Shown here piece after piece: positions 28,065 to 36,920 of a stretch of 64,000 nt of DNA. Under the pieces are notes generated by a model. The model had not been told where the DNA came from and did no database searches. It saw nothing but the letters and a program-made list of their open reading frames with translations. Every line of letters starts with the position of its first letter. Positions within the stretch are counted from its first letter, which is position 1. The position numbers were made by a program, and so were the translations under genes. The stretch is from Roseiarcus sp963783175 (GTDB lineage Bacteria > Pseudomonadota > Alphaproteobacteria > Rhizobiales > Beijerinckiaceae): contig CAWANG010000007.1 of the NCBI GenBank assembly GCA_963783175.1, forward strand, positions 154,398 through 218,397. Reading direction: 5' to 3'.

Positions 28065-28265
28065 TCAGAAGATGACGCCCGCCGCGGGCGGCGCTTCGTC
28101 GCAAATCCAGACCATCCGGCCCTGTGCTCGCGCGGCCTCGATTCCGGATATGTCGTCGGCGTGCAGCACGATCGGCTCTCCGCCGGGGCGCGTGAGTTTG
28201 GGGTCTTGATCGTTGCGCGCGGCTGCTGCCGCCCACAATTTTGCAATCCTAGCCTTGATGCTCAT
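28065..28265 (-). CDS. Small hypothetical protein
   Basis: A 66-residue product beginning MSIKARIAKLWAAAAARNDQD, last gene of a leftward run; its ATG overlaps the stop of the DUF5681 gene (ATGA). It has a basic N-terminal helix and a beta-rich C-terminal half (PIVLHADDISGIEAARAQGRMVWIC). Coupled translation is the main support. Confidence 0.6.
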   Translation of the reverse strand: MSIKARIAKLWAAAAARNDQDPKLTRPGGEPIVLHADDISGIEAARAQGRMVWICDEAPPAAGVIF

Positions 28266-28744
28266 TTCAGTTTCTCTCGCTTTCGAGCGCGATGACGCGC
28301 TGTTCCAAGGACTTCAAGCTCGTAGGCGCGCGCAGCAGCGGCTATGATGATCCCGAACTGCTGCGCCTCCTCCGCGGAAATGACGCCATCGACAGCCGAC
28401 TGCAGAACGGCCGTCGTGGCTCGCGCGAGGGATTCTGCTGTATGCTCAAGCTCGCCGCCCAGGTCGATTGCGACTGACCGGCCCCGGCGTTCTGGGAGGA
28501 TGATTCGGGCTACCGCGGCAATCGCCGCCGGGTTCCCGGATTTTGCCGAGGCGATGATCGACCGCACGATTTCCTCTGCTTCGCCTTCGACGAGCCGCTC
28601 GGCCAGGGCGGTCACCCGGTTCCTGGCGCCTTTCGGCTTCCCGCTGTTGCCGGCCTTGAAGGGGCGGCCTCGCGCGCGCGTAAGGGCCGGGATATTTCGC
28701 GCGGCGCCCGAAGTGTCCGATGTCATGATTTTGGTCGTGGTCAT
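28262..28744 (-). CDS. DUF5681-domain protein
   Basis: A 160-residue protein with the N-terminal DUF5681 signature GRPFKAGNSGKPKGARNR at about residues 25-42, followed by helices (LAERLVEGEAEEIVRSIIASAKSGNPAAIAAVARIILPERRGR). DUF5681 proteins are frequent in alphaproteobacterial prophages and islands near packaging or replication genes; a small-terminase-like or DNA-binding role has been suggested by context only. Start at MTTTKIM; a Met six residues later is possible. Second-last gene of the leftward module. Confidence 0.7.
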   Translation of the reverse strand: MTTTKIMTSDTSGAARNIPALTRARGRPFKAGNSGKPKGARNRVTALAERLVEGEAEEIVRSIIASAKSGNPAAIAAVARIILPERRGRSVAIDLGGELEHTAESLARATTAVLQSAVDGVISAEEAQQFGIIIAAAARAYELEVLGTARHRARKREKLK

Positions 28745-28760
28745 GGTCTGCTTTCTCGCG

Positions 28761-28949
28761 TTACAACGGTTGGAGCGGATGGCGACGCTGTCGCCGCCGC
28801 TGGCCGCGGAAGATGGTCTCGGGGTCGCCTGACTGAAGCGCGTCGAGGAGCGCTTGCGGCGGCCGAGAATTGCCGAACTCGGTTGGCTGGAAGGATTGCG
28901 ACTGGCTGTTGAGCCGCGCGTCGTCGCGCACGGGGCGGGGTGTTCTCAT
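28761..28949 (-). CDS. Small hypothetical protein, translationally coupled
   Basis: A 62-residue product (MRTPRPVRDDARLNSQSQSF, ending RQRRHPLQPL) whose ATG overlaps the TGA of the wHTH gene upstream (ATGA). Polar, no membrane segment, Arg-rich C-terminus. I have no family for it; coupling and operon position support that it is expressed. Confidence 0.5.
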   Translation of the reverse strand: MRTPRPVRDDARLNSQSQSFQPTEFGNSRPPQALLDALQSGDPETIFRGQRRRQRRHPLQPL

Positions 28950-29188
28950 CGGGCCGTCGCCTTGTAGAGGACCGTCGGCCTGCCGCCCTTTGAACCGGCG
29001 CGCGGCCGGAATATGCCGCGCTCGATTAGCCCCAGCTGGCAGAGCCGGTCGGTCGCAAGTTCTAGCCGCCCGGCGGACATGCGCCGGAAGATCAGGCCGA
29101 GGCGGGTTTTGGAAATGGGGCCCTCGGCGATGACCGCGCCGTGGATCGTGGCGTCGTCGTCGAGGTCGGGCGAGATTTGCTTGTACAT
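28946..29188 (-). CDS. Small winged-helix-like DNA-binding protein
   Basis: An 80-residue product starting MYKQISPDLDDDATIHGAVI. The segment ISKTRLGLIFRRMSAGRLELATDRLCQLGLIERGIFRPRAGSKGGRP folds plausibly as a winged helix: a recognition-like helix after ISKTRLG and a wing with GSKGGRPTVLYKA. A regulator within the replication module is likely. It begins about 190 bp after the AAA ATPase gene. Confidence 0.55.
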   Translation of the reverse strand: MYKQISPDLDDDATIHGAVIAEGPISKTRLGLIFRRMSAGRLELATDRLCQLGLIERGIFRPRAGSKGGRPTVLYKATAR

Positions 29189-29380
29189 AATATGTAAGTC
29201 CTTTTTCGTTTCTGGCCGAATGCTCGCAGGGCGCGCTGAAAGCGCCTGCGAAGCATAGGGGTATAAGGGGGAGCCGAGAGGAGAGGCTGGGGTCTAGGGA
29301 TTCTGCGTTTCTCCGAGACCGGAGAGAGGGCGGTCTGAACACCGGAGAGAGAGGGCAAAAGCAGAACTTCTTTTAAGAAA

Positions 29381-31068
29381 TTACGATGTTTTGTCCTCTT
29401 TCTCCGAAACGTGGCGATCGTCGCTCGACACGACAACGAGCATCGTTTTACCGCCCGAAGGCGGCCCGTACGCCTCGGCGCGGATTTTGCCGTCCTCTAG
29501 CAATTGGTCCATCGCGCTTTCGAAAGCCGGCTTCTTGATGCCCTCGGAACCGACGCGATATTTTGCAAACACCAACGGCGCGTAGTTCGATGAGCCCTTC
29601 TTGTGCGAGACGTTGCGACCCTGCGTCGCGAACTTGGCCAGCAGCGCGATGAACACGCGTTCGGCCCGCCGGTCCGCGTCGTGCAGCGCGTTGGCTGATG
29701 CGGCAGCCTCGCCTAAATTGAACTCAGCCGGCGTGCCCACGCGCTCGAAGGCGCCCTTAGACCAGCGAAGGAGGATTTCGCCGCCCGTCTCCGCGTAGTT
29801 CGCTTTCATCACGCGAAGGGCGCGAAGGCTCTTGTCCGGCTCGGAGCCGTCGGGCTCCAACACTCTGTCGAGATAGAGCCTCGAGCGGACGCTGTTGTTC
29901 CACGCCGTCGAGCCGCTTGTGCCCTTGCCGCTGCTCATGCCGTCAGGGACGGATGCGAAAGCAAGACGACGGCTAGGTCGTGCTCGATCGCCAGTCCGCG
30001 CAGGATGCCGATGAATTGGCGAACCTCCGTGCGCACGATTTCCGAGCCGGCGAAAATGTCGGCGAGGGTGTCCAGCACGACGAGGCTCGGCTTGACGTCT
30101 GCGACGAGGCCCTCGAGGCTCTTCCAAAGGGCGGTTTTCTTGATGACGCTCGTTCGCCCTTCCGGCGCGCCCATGACCGCATCCCGCCCGGCGAGCGACG
30201 AGTTGTACATGTCGCCAATGTCGGCGAGATTGACCCCCTGCGGCGCCACGATGTCGACGAGCCGTCGGTGAATCTCGGCGAGGTCATCTTCGGCCGATAT
30301 AAAGACAACCGGCCCGCGCCTCGGCTTAAGGCCAACCCACTCGCGGCCCGTCGCGACCGCGACCGCAAGCTGGGCGACGAGTAGCGATTTTCCAACCCCG
30401 CCATCGCCCGACCACATCGTGACTGTGTTGCAGGGGATCAGGTCGGGGACGATCCAAGCGCGCTTCCGAATGGGCATTCCCGCGAGCGTCGCCACAGAAA
30501 AGACGGTCGGAGCTTCAGTCGACGACGATTTCGACTCGGCCTCGTCGTCGTCAGGCTCCAACTCCGGCGCCTCCGCCTCTTCCTTTCGACTCCGCCGCCA
30601 TTCGGCGATGTCCGGGAAGCGACCGCCCCGCGCCGCCGACGCTCGAGCGGCCTCTTCGGTCACTATCCGATCAATCTCGGCGCGCATTGCCTCGGCGAGC
30701 GTCGGGGGACCGTAAGCGCTTACAATGCCGCGCTGGATCGTTTCGTGAAGCTCGGCGACGGTCGACACTCCGTATTCGGCCAGCGCTGCGGCTTGAGCCG
30801 AAGCCTGCAGCGCAGCCGCGAGCGCCTCTTCGCTCAGTGACGGATCAAACATAAACACGTCGACGTCCGCTAAGCAGGTGTCGTCAACGAATGTGCGGAG
30901 CCAGCCGCGTGCTTCGGCGTCGGGCATTGTGGCGACGGCTGCCAGCGCCTCGGCACGTTTGTCGGCAGTGAAATGCGCCGCGTGATGCGGGGCGTGGTGA
31001 TTCTCTAGGTGCCAAGAAATTGCGGCGTCGGGATCGAAAAAAGGTGTAGACAGGGAAGAAGTTTGCAT
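29381..31068 (-). pseudogene. AAA-family ATPase / RepA-like helicase, split by a one-base frameshift
   Basis: From ATG 31068: residues 1-200 are a variable N-terminus, followed by a RecA/RepA-type ATPase with Walker A SGDGGVGKSLL, Walker B LVVLDTLADIF and the ending VVLLSHPSLT. The frame stops at TGA just there. The family continues ...HPSLTG-MSSGKGTSGSTAWNNSVRSR, found in the next frame from 29937 to 29381. One missing G (GGC read as GC) would fuse them into about 562 residues. As sequenced the deletion makes an ATGA overlap, so two coupled polypeptides could still be made. Likely the replication initiator/helicase of the element. Confidence 0.8.
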
Positions 31069-31137
31069 TACAAGGACCTCAGGTTCGAAATGTTTCGCCC
31101 AGCACCGCTTGCCGGCAGTGCTGGGCTTTTTCGTTGG

Positions 31138-31410
31138 TTACAGCGTGCGGCGGAAATTGCCGCCCGTGAGCGCCGCGCGGGCGCGCTCGTATTCGTCCTG
31201 CGGCATGCGCCGGACTTCCTCGCCGCGCGCCGCTAGACTCGCCGCTTCCTGCGCGGCGATCAAAGCGGCCTGGGCCGACGTGAACGTGCGATTCGCGTCG
31301 CCCAATTCGGACTGTTCTACGTGTACGCCGAGGCGGACCTTGGCCAGCAGGTCATCGTGGCGTTCTTTGGCGCGGTCGGTCGCGGCGCGTAGCTTTTCGA
31401 TGTCAGACAT
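31138..31410 (-). CDS. Small coiled-coil hypothetical protein
   Basis: A 90-residue, Ala/Glu/Arg-rich helical protein (MSDIEKLRAATDRAKERHDD, ending GGNFRRTL). Heptad-like spacing suggests a coiled coil. It lies 20 bp after the larger coiled-coil gene on the same strand, in the leftward operon of the replication module. Confidence 0.6.
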   Translation of the reverse strand: MSDIEKLRAATDRAKERHDDLLAKVRLGVHVEQSELGDANRTFTSAQAALIAAQEAASLAARGEEVRRMPQDEYERARAALTGGNFRRTL

Positions 31411-31430
31411 TGTTGTTGGGTTCCCTAGTT

Positions 31431-32129
31431 TCAGAGGTTGCGGACGAGCCGGTCGGCTTCCGCATCTTGGCGACTTGCAAGCTCAGCCGCGTCAACGTGA
31501 TTCGGCATGTTTTCACGCACGAGGTTCATCGTGCTGCCGCTCAAACCGACTCCGACGAGGCGATCGAGTCTCACGAGCGCGTCGTCCAGCGCCCCGAGGT
31601 GCCCCGCTATGGTGGGGTTGCGGCGTACCTTTTCGGCGCGCGCATCGCGTTGGGTCTGCAGGAGATCGAGAACGGACTTTTGAGTTGCAACCAATTGCGA
31701 TTCGAAACTAAGCCCGATGCTGCCCAACTTGCGAATATCTGCACCCAAGGCTCGGTGAGCCGCGGCCGTCTTCCAGTGGCTGTGAATGAGCGCCGACTCG
31801 ACGGCGACAGCTTCGCCGGCGTCAATGTCGGCCGTTGCGATTTCGATCGCTGCGGCGGTGGCCTCGACATCGGCCTGCGTATCGACCACGCGACGCTTTG
31901 CGGCGGCGCCGGAAATATCGACACCGTCGGCCTTTTGTAGAGCGACGTCGGCGAGCGCAGCGAGCGCCTCTTTGGCGGCGTCGACCGCTGTCGCGTGCGC
32001 CGCAATGGCACGATCGCGCCGAGCCTTGAGCGCGGCGAGCTTCGCCGCGTCGTCGTCCATCTGCTTTTTGGTCGCGGCGAACCTGTCGGGCATCGCCACC
32101 GGCTTGCAATTATCGGGTGTAATTGACAT
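31431..32129 (-). CDS. Coiled-coil hypothetical protein
   Basis: A 232-residue protein beginning MSITPDNCKPVAMPDRFAAT. Nearly all helical with a high Ala/Asp/Lys content; residues about 18-70 and 85-150 have strong coiled-coil character (KKQMDDDAAKLAALKARRDR). No membrane segment and no enzyme motif. Size and composition resemble scaffold or accessory proteins in alphaproteobacterial phage-like elements, without a firm family. Confidence 0.6.
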   Translation of the reverse strand: MSITPDNCKPVAMPDRFAATKKQMDDDAAKLAALKARRDRAIAAHATAVDAAKEALAALADVALQKADGVDISGAAAKRRVVDTQADVEATAAAIEIATADIDAGEAVAVESALIHSHWKTAAAHRALGADIRKLGSIGLSFESQLVATQKSVLDLLQTQRDARAEKVRRNPTIAGHLGALDDALVRLDRLVGVGLSGSTMNLVRENMPNHVDAAELASRQDAEADRLVRNL

Positions 32130-32232
32130 TTGGGTTTAGTCTCTCTGGCGCTTCAGCGCCGTTCATCCGGCCCGGAATGGGCGCGGAATTCTTTGGGTAG
32201 GTGATTGCCGGCCCTACGGCGGCCCATGGCGG

Positions 32233-32373
32233 CTATGTCGTCGGCGCCTCAAGACGTGCGGCCCTGCGCTCGGCTGCGGCCTTGATCCGCGCGCGGTGCG
32301 CATGCGGCCGCGGGGGTCGCGGTTTTGCCGGTCGGCGAGGCGGAGAAGGCTTGCGGGGCTTGGCGACGATCAT
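32233..32373 (-). CDS. Very basic 46-residue peptide
   Basis: MIVAKPRKPSPPRRPAKPRP and so on, rich in Pro, Arg and Ala, with a terminal helix (RIKAAAERRAARLEAPTT). Its ATG overlaps the stop of the AlpA-like gene (ATGA), which suggests coupled translation. A nucleic-acid-binding role is possible from charge only. Confidence 0.4.
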   Translation of the reverse strand: MIVAKPRKPSPPRRPAKPRPPRPHAHRARIKAAAERRAARLEAPTT

Positions 32374-32560
32374 GCTCGCCGCTCGCTGAGTAGCGCCAGC
32401 ACGTCGCTCCGATGAAATCTGACCGAACCGCCGATGCGAAAGTGCGGGAGCCGGCCGGCCTTGCGCATTGCGTCGACCGTGCGCTCCGTCAGCGGCAAAA
32501 GCTCGCCGGTTTCCCGGCGGCTGAGGATCGGCGGCAGGTCTCAAGTGTCATTAGGCTCAT
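32370..32560 (-). pseudogene. AlpA/excisionase-type helix-turn-helix regulator with a frameshift
   Basis: From ATG 32560 it reads MSLMTLET, then a missing base at 32537-32538 (coding ACC where ACCC is expected) shifts the frame. The rest, LPPILSRRETGELLPLTERTVDAMRK, then GRLPHFRIGGSVRFHRSDVLALL and ERRA-stop, is a textbook MerR-like AlpA domain. The corrected length is 63 residues. AlpA proteins control excision and satellite induction. Without the correction a CTG start just after the shift could still make the domain. Confidence 0.7.
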
Positions 32561-32648
32561 GGTGTCGACTCCTTTGGGTCAAGGGTCTCCGGCCATCTGG
32601 GAAATTTTCCGGAATCGGCAGGAGTCAAAAAAGGGGAATAGCCCGCGC

Positions 32649-33641
32649 TCAGGCAGCCAGCGGGCGGAGCAGCGGATTAACGCTGCAATACAAAGAGCCG
32701 AGGTCTTTGTCGGCGAGCTTGAACACGAGGGAGGCGAGCACGGGCAGCACGTCGCCGCGCGCTCTGTTGTAGACGTGGCGGCGGGGGCCGTGTGTTGACT
32801 GAGTCGGCGGCAGTGTTGGATGGAGGGGCGGATCGTAGAAATCCAAGACTATCGGCTTGTGCCACGGCGTGCGCGATTTGCGACGGTCAGGGCGCTCCCG
32901 GTAGGGCTTCAGCAACTCTACGCTCCCGCACGGCACGCCCAGCGACAGGCCAATTGGTAGTTCGTCGGCGTGCTGCTCAACCCACAGGACCGAGCGCCCC
33001 AGTGCCTCCGCGATATGATCGAGGCCGAGCAGAATGTCGAAGGGTAGCGGGTTCTCATGTTGGACATGAGGCGCCTGCAGACCGCGTTCTGAGAAGCGCT
33101 TCGCCAGCGCGTCGCAATAGGCGTTCCAATGGCGAGTGAATTGGGTTTGATGTAGGCCCGCAGTCCGGCAAAATTCCCGATCCGAAAGCGGCGAGCGAAA
33201 CCGAGCGAGCACGGTTCGACGAGCACAATCAAGCCGAGCGTCCGGCTCGACTTTGACTAGCTGATCTAGGACGACGTGCATCTCACGATCGCCGCGCCGC
33301 CATCGAGCGTGCTCCATCAAATATGCGTCGTTCATTCGGCAGGCCGCCGCGAACTTCGATGGGTCTTCCCGGAGTTCGCGCAGCGCCTCTATTCGTTCGT
33401 CGGCCAGCGCGTTGCGACGCGCCGCTTTGGCGCGCTTCGTGTAGATCGGCACGATACGGAAGCCGCGCCACGCGAGCTTGGCTAAGGCGCTCTCGGCATC
33501 GAAAGACTTCATTGCGCTGTCGTCGGCGGCAGCGTCCGCTTCGGCGATGGAGTCGAGCGGCCGGTCCCAAGCCGGGTCGCCATCCGCCGCGGCGAGTTCT
33601 CTCGCAGCCAGAATCATGGCGGCAACCTGGTCGGCTGCCAT
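32649..33641 (-). CDS. Hypothetical protein of the replication module
   Basis: A 330-residue protein starting MAADQVAAMILAARELAAAD. It has a helical N-terminus, a basic region (IYTKRAKAARRNALADERIEALREL), and a middle with helix-turn-helix-like character (PLSDREFCRTAGLHQTQFTRHW). The C-terminus is Pro/His-rich (YDPPLHPTLPPTQSTHGPRRH). It is the first gene of the leftward run that continues with alpA, coiled-coil genes and the ATPase. A replication or regulatory role is inferred from place only. The last part may be affected by a frameshift. Confidence 0.5.
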   Translation of the reverse strand: MAADQVAAMILAARELAAADGDPAWDRPLDSIAEADAAADDSAMKSFDAESALAKLAWRGFRIVPIYTKRAKAARRNALADERIEALRELREDPSKFAAACRMNDAYLMEHARWRRGDREMHVVLDQLVKVEPDARLDCARRTVLARFRSPLSDREFCRTAGLHQTQFTRHWNAYCDALAKRFSERGLQAPHVQHENPLPFDILLGLDHIAEALGRSVLWVEQHADELPIGLSLGVPCGSVELLKPYRERPDRRKSRTPWHKPIVLDFYDPPLHPTLPPTQSTHGPRRHVYNRARGDVLPVLASLVFKLADKDLGSLYCSVNPLLRPLAA

Positions 33642-33856
33642 GGCGGTTCCCCCATCAATGGTCGATTGGCGTCATTTTTTCTGACAAACAAGGAGTTTTG
33701 GCACTGCTCGCACCGCTGCGCATACGAGCAAAAAACCGCCCTAAATACCTGTTTCTGCTTTTCATATTGCTCATGAAAAGATTTATTTAGCATGGTGTGA
33801 TTTTGCCCTCAGCCAAGTGGTCCCGCGGAGAGCGGACGTCGACGCAATACCGAGTT

Positions 33857-34096
33857 TCAGGCCGCCAGCGACGCCAGCGCTTCCCGCGCCAGATGCACGC
33901 GCCAAGCGCGGACCTCCTCGGCCGTCAGGCCCTGGCTTGCGACGGCGCCGATGGCGTCGAAGACGGCGTCGTTGATGGCGACGAGCCGGCGCTTCCGCGC
34001 GCCGCGCTCATGATCCGCGGCCTCGAGAAGCATCCGGCGGGCCGTGTGTAAAAGGACGGAAACTACCGTCAGGTCGGGCGGCTCGTTGCGGGACAT
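33857..34096 (-). CDS. Small helical hypothetical protein
   Basis: A 79-residue protein from ATG 34096 (MSRNEPPDLTVVSVLLHTAR, ending HLAREALASLAA); upstream in-frame starts lack support. All-helical, with a basic stretch (ERGARKRRLVAIND). It lies near the attR end of the element. Function unknown. Confidence 0.5.
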   Translation of the reverse strand: MSRNEPPDLTVVSVLLHTARRMLLEAADHERGARKRRLVAINDAVFDAIGAVASQGLTAEEVRAWRVHLAREALASLAA

Positions 34097-34419
34097 TGGG
34101 TTGCTCCCTGGCCGGCTCATTCCGGCGGTGCTCAATGTGCGCATGACGGCGAGCACAAGTCAAGAGATTGTTTAACGAAATCAGATACTTGCTGCGTCAG
34201 ACGCATTTTATAGACTGTGACGCACGTTTTGGACTGTCAGTCCGGTCGGACCCGGAATTAGCCATCGCGCTCAGGCGGTCACGGCGTGTTCGGGGATTGA
34301 CCGGACGCGTCCGAGATGCAACTCGAAAGGTGTCGCGAAAAGCAAACTGTACGTGAACCTGTACGGCAGCCAAAATGGACCAACGCAAGAGACGCCTAAC
34401 ACCTTGAAGCAGTTTACGA

Positions 34420-34461
34420 AAGGGCGGTTAGCTCAGTTGGCAGAGCATCTCGTTTACACCG
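34420..34461 (+). repeat. attR: 42-bp direct repeat within tRNA-Val
   Basis: Identical to attL at 15859-15900. It supplies the 5' half of the functional tRNA, up to the anticodon loop; the 3' half beyond 34461 is chromosomal. Confidence 0.9.
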
Positions 34462-34497
34462 AGAGGGTCGGCGGTTCGAGCCCGTCACCGCCCACCA
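34422..34497 (+). tRNA. tRNA-Val (UAC anticodon), intact, at the right end of the element
   Basis: 76 nt with encoded CCA. Acceptor GGGCGGT/ACCGCCC, D-arm TAGCTCAGTTGGCAGAGC, anticodon stem TCTCG/CGAGA with TAC, T-arm GGTTCGAGCC. The 5' half and any promoter upstream come from the integrated element. Confidence 0.96.
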
Positions 34498-34514
34498 GCC
34501 GCGGGCGTTTCCTG

Positions 34515-35183
34515 GTGGTGTCGGCGGTGGCCGCGGGCTTCATGCTCAGTGGGATTGTGCTCACGCCTGCTGCAGCGCAGGAGCGCGGCGGGGCTATGAG
34601 ATTCCGTCTCGCGCCGCTCGAATCCCGCGAATGCGGCGAACGATGCCCCGATGTCATCGTCGCCGACGGCGTCATCGAGGCTGAGACGCCACAAGCCTTC
34701 GTCGATTTTCTCAAATCGGGCAGCGCCGACGCCAAGCTGCGGCGCATCGTGTTTTTCAACTCCCGAGGCGGCAATGTCGTCGCCTCGATGGTTTTCGGCC
34801 ATATCTTGCGGGGACTGCGCATCGCAGGCGTCGTCGGACGGTTCGAGGCCGGCGGCGATCCGGGTCCGTTTGTTGGAGAATGCCTGTCGGCCTGCGTCTA
34901 TGCGCTGATGGGCGCAGTGCGCCGGGTCGCGCCTCCAGGCAGCGAGGTCGGGCTCCATCGGATGTCGATCGTCGAGAGCCAAGGGGGCGGATTTTTGCGC
35001 CCGCCGCAGGTAACGCGCAGTTTCGCGGATCCGCCGATGGTCGCCGTGCTTGGGCGCTATGCGCGCCGAATGGGGGTCGACCCAGCGCTTGTGCGCACAG
35101 CTAAGTCGCTGCCGCCCGATACGGTCCATGTGCTTTCGCGCGATGAAATGCGGCGCTGGTCACTGGCCACAAGCCAATTTTAG
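34515..35183 (+). CDS. Exported ClpP/crotonase-like protein (COG3904 type)
   Basis: The open frame runs back through tRNA-Val, so the start must lie after 34497. GTG 34515 or 34518, or ATG 34542, all give a signal peptide (VVSAVAAGFMLSGIVLTPAAAQ). The mature protein has the phrases FFNSRGGNVVASM, GECLSACVYALMGA and GLHRMSIVE, the spacing of a ClpP-like fold with a Ser in the nucleophile position (LSACVYA). Such periplasmic ClpP-like proteins are common in Hyphomicrobiales; the substrate is unknown. It is chromosomal, between tRNA-Val and tRNA-Asp. Confidence 0.65.
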   Translation: MVSAVAAGFMLSGIVLTPAAAQERGGAMRFRLAPLESRECGERCPDVIVADGVIEAETPQAFVDFLKSGSADAKLRRIVFFNSRGGNVVASMVFGHILRGLRIAGVVGRFEAGGDPGPFVGECLSACVYALMGAVRRVAPPGSEVGLHRMSIVESQGGGFLRPPQVTRSFADPPMVAVLGRYARRMGVDPALVRTAKSLPPDTVHVLSRDEMRRWSLATSQF

Positions 35184-35308
35184 TCTCCGGGAGGGTGAGC
35201 GCCTCACACGAGCCCGAGGCCCGCAACTTCGCGGCAGTTGCTCGGCTCTTGCCCGCATGCGATCCTTGACTTGCGCGGCCGCCTGGCTTATCGCGCTCCC
35301 TCTCCCGC

Positions 35309-35385
<77 letters not shown>

Positions 35386-35470
35386 TTTCTTCAAATACTT
35401 AGCGGTCAGCGCCCCTGACCATTCCAGAAGCCTAACCGGCGACCATTCCAAATTTTGTTCGCCGTTCGGG

Positions 35471-36554
35471 TCATTTCCGCGCCCTCTTTCTCGCCTCATC
35501 CGCAGCTCGCACCGCAGCCAAGTCGACGGGCGCATAGGTCCTTTTCAGGAAGCTCGACTTGTCGAAGCTGTTCGCCATCTTGGAGGCGATCTGGCGGTCC
35601 GCCGCGCCGCCGCGAATTGCTTCAACCGTCCCTGATCGTCGGAAGTCGGCGAGCGTGCGCCGTTCCTCGGCGCCGAAGGCGATGATCCGCACATCGCGGA
35701 AGTCATCGCCGAGCGTGTCTTTGGAGTAGGGCGTTCCCGACCGATTGCGGAAGATCGGCGCGGACGGGGTGATCTCAACTCCAAGGCTCGCGATATAGGC
35801 GTCCAGAATACGAAAGGCGCGCCGTCCAAGGGTCCCGATCACCGCCTGCCCTGGTCTTGGCCCGGGCGATGTGGAAGGCGTCTCCATGGCGCTCTGAGGG
35901 CGTCAGGGAGCGCACGTCGACCGGGGAGAGGCTGGTATCCCACGAAACGGCGATGATCGCCGCGAGGCCTTTGTATCCTGTTCGCCTTGCGGTCTTGGCG
36001 AGCTTGATGACCTCCGCATGCTCCCACACCGCCGATCTTGTTTTCGGTTCCGTGTTCCTGACCCCGATCGAAAGGTCGGCGTCGGCGCGGCAGAACTTCA
36101 AGGCCGCCGCGACCTTCCAGATGGCGCGCCAGATCTTGATGCAGCGTTGAGCCTCGCGCTCGGAAACGGAAACCCTCACCGTCTCCCTGAACATACTGAT
36201 ATGTTCCAGCGTGATCGCGGACGGCCTCGCCCTGCCGAAGAACGGTTCGATCCGAACCCAACAACGCTCCCATTCCTCCCGCGTCCGGGGCGGTTTCTTC
36301 GCCCATTCGATCGTGCTGCGATAGCGCTCAAAGGCGGCGCCGATCGTCCCGGGGATCGTCTTTGGCATCCTCGCCGCCTCGGCCTCGATCCCCGCCTTCC
36401 AGCGCTCGAACGCGGCCTTCGCGACACTCCACGCAGCCGGCCCGTCAGGCCCGCAGGCGATCGGCTTTGCGCCCGTCGCCCTCATGTGCGACGCGGGTTG
36501 CCAGAATCCGTTTCCGTTCTTAACGACGTAGTAGCGAAGCTTCACCGTTGCCAT
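35471..36554 (-). pseudogene. Tyrosine recombinase next to tRNA-Asp, frameshifted
   Basis: The 5' part (36554 downward) reads MATVKLRYYVVKNGNGFWQP, a core-binding domain and VSWDTSLSPVDVRSLTPSER. At FHIARAKTR an extra G in a GGG run (about 35839-35841) shifts the frame. In the next frame it continues QAVIGTLGRRAFRILDAYIASLG, then APIFRNRSGTPYSKDTLGDDFRDVR and TLADFRRSGTVEAIRGG to 35471. Corrected, this is a roughly 360-residue recombinase of a type frequent in Hyphomicrobiales islands. The position beside tRNA-Asp suggests that tRNA is its target. I found no second tRNA-Asp 3'-end repeat in the window. Confidence 0.75.
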
Positions 36555-36656
36555 GTTTTGGCCGCTTCATCGAGGCGCGCCTTGAAGGGCTCTGTCAGAC
36601 TAACGACAGGTCCTCTGCGCGCATGGCGCAGCACGGCCGGACCCTAGCGGACATTA

Positions 36657-36920
36657 GGCCGCGAGGGCGCGCCACTCGGCCAACGCGCCGGCTCGCCGTT
36701 GTTTGTAGACCTGGCGAGTGACGAGATGGCGCTCCTGATTGAAATGGTTGTGGACCTCAGCATGAACCGAGCTGAATTTTTGCAGCGTCTTCGTGCTTCG
36801 AAACCGCTGCATAGCCCGCTCTCGTCGCCGAAACGGCTGATGAGAATTCTCGGCCCGGTTATTGAGGCGGCGACCGACCTCGTGGCGGTCGGCATTGCCG
36901 ATCTCTTTCGTTGCTGCGCA
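36657..36920 (-). pseudogene. IS6-family transposase, C-terminal remnant
   Basis: Encodes KEIGNADRHEVGRRLNNRAENSHQPFRRRERAMQRF and onward to WRALAA, the last part of an IS6-type transposase with the catalytic Glu (RAENSHQ). The upstream two thirds are missing. The break coincides with the left inverted repeat of the intact IS6-type element at 36921. Confidence 0.8.

Larger units (their letters stand above)
15859..34461. mobile_element. Integrated genetic element in tRNA-Val (about 18.6 kb)
   Basis: Bounded by the 42-bp attL/attR repeats. The tyrosine integrase lies next to attL, reading toward it. The interior mixes AT-rich secreted/membrane genes, decayed small genes, a broken Abi_C gene, a serine recombinase, and a replication/regulation module (DUF5681, AAA ATPase, AlpA-like). 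No capsid, tail or conjugation gene is seen, so it is a satellite, a genomic island or a degraded prophage. The intact tRNA-Val is at the right end and its 5' half comes from the element. Confidence 0.85.

Noticed and set aside
34353..34514. Protein-coding start upstream of and across tRNA-Val for the ClpP-like protein
   Set aside because: The frame is open by chance through the tRNA; a signal peptide starts only after the tRNA.
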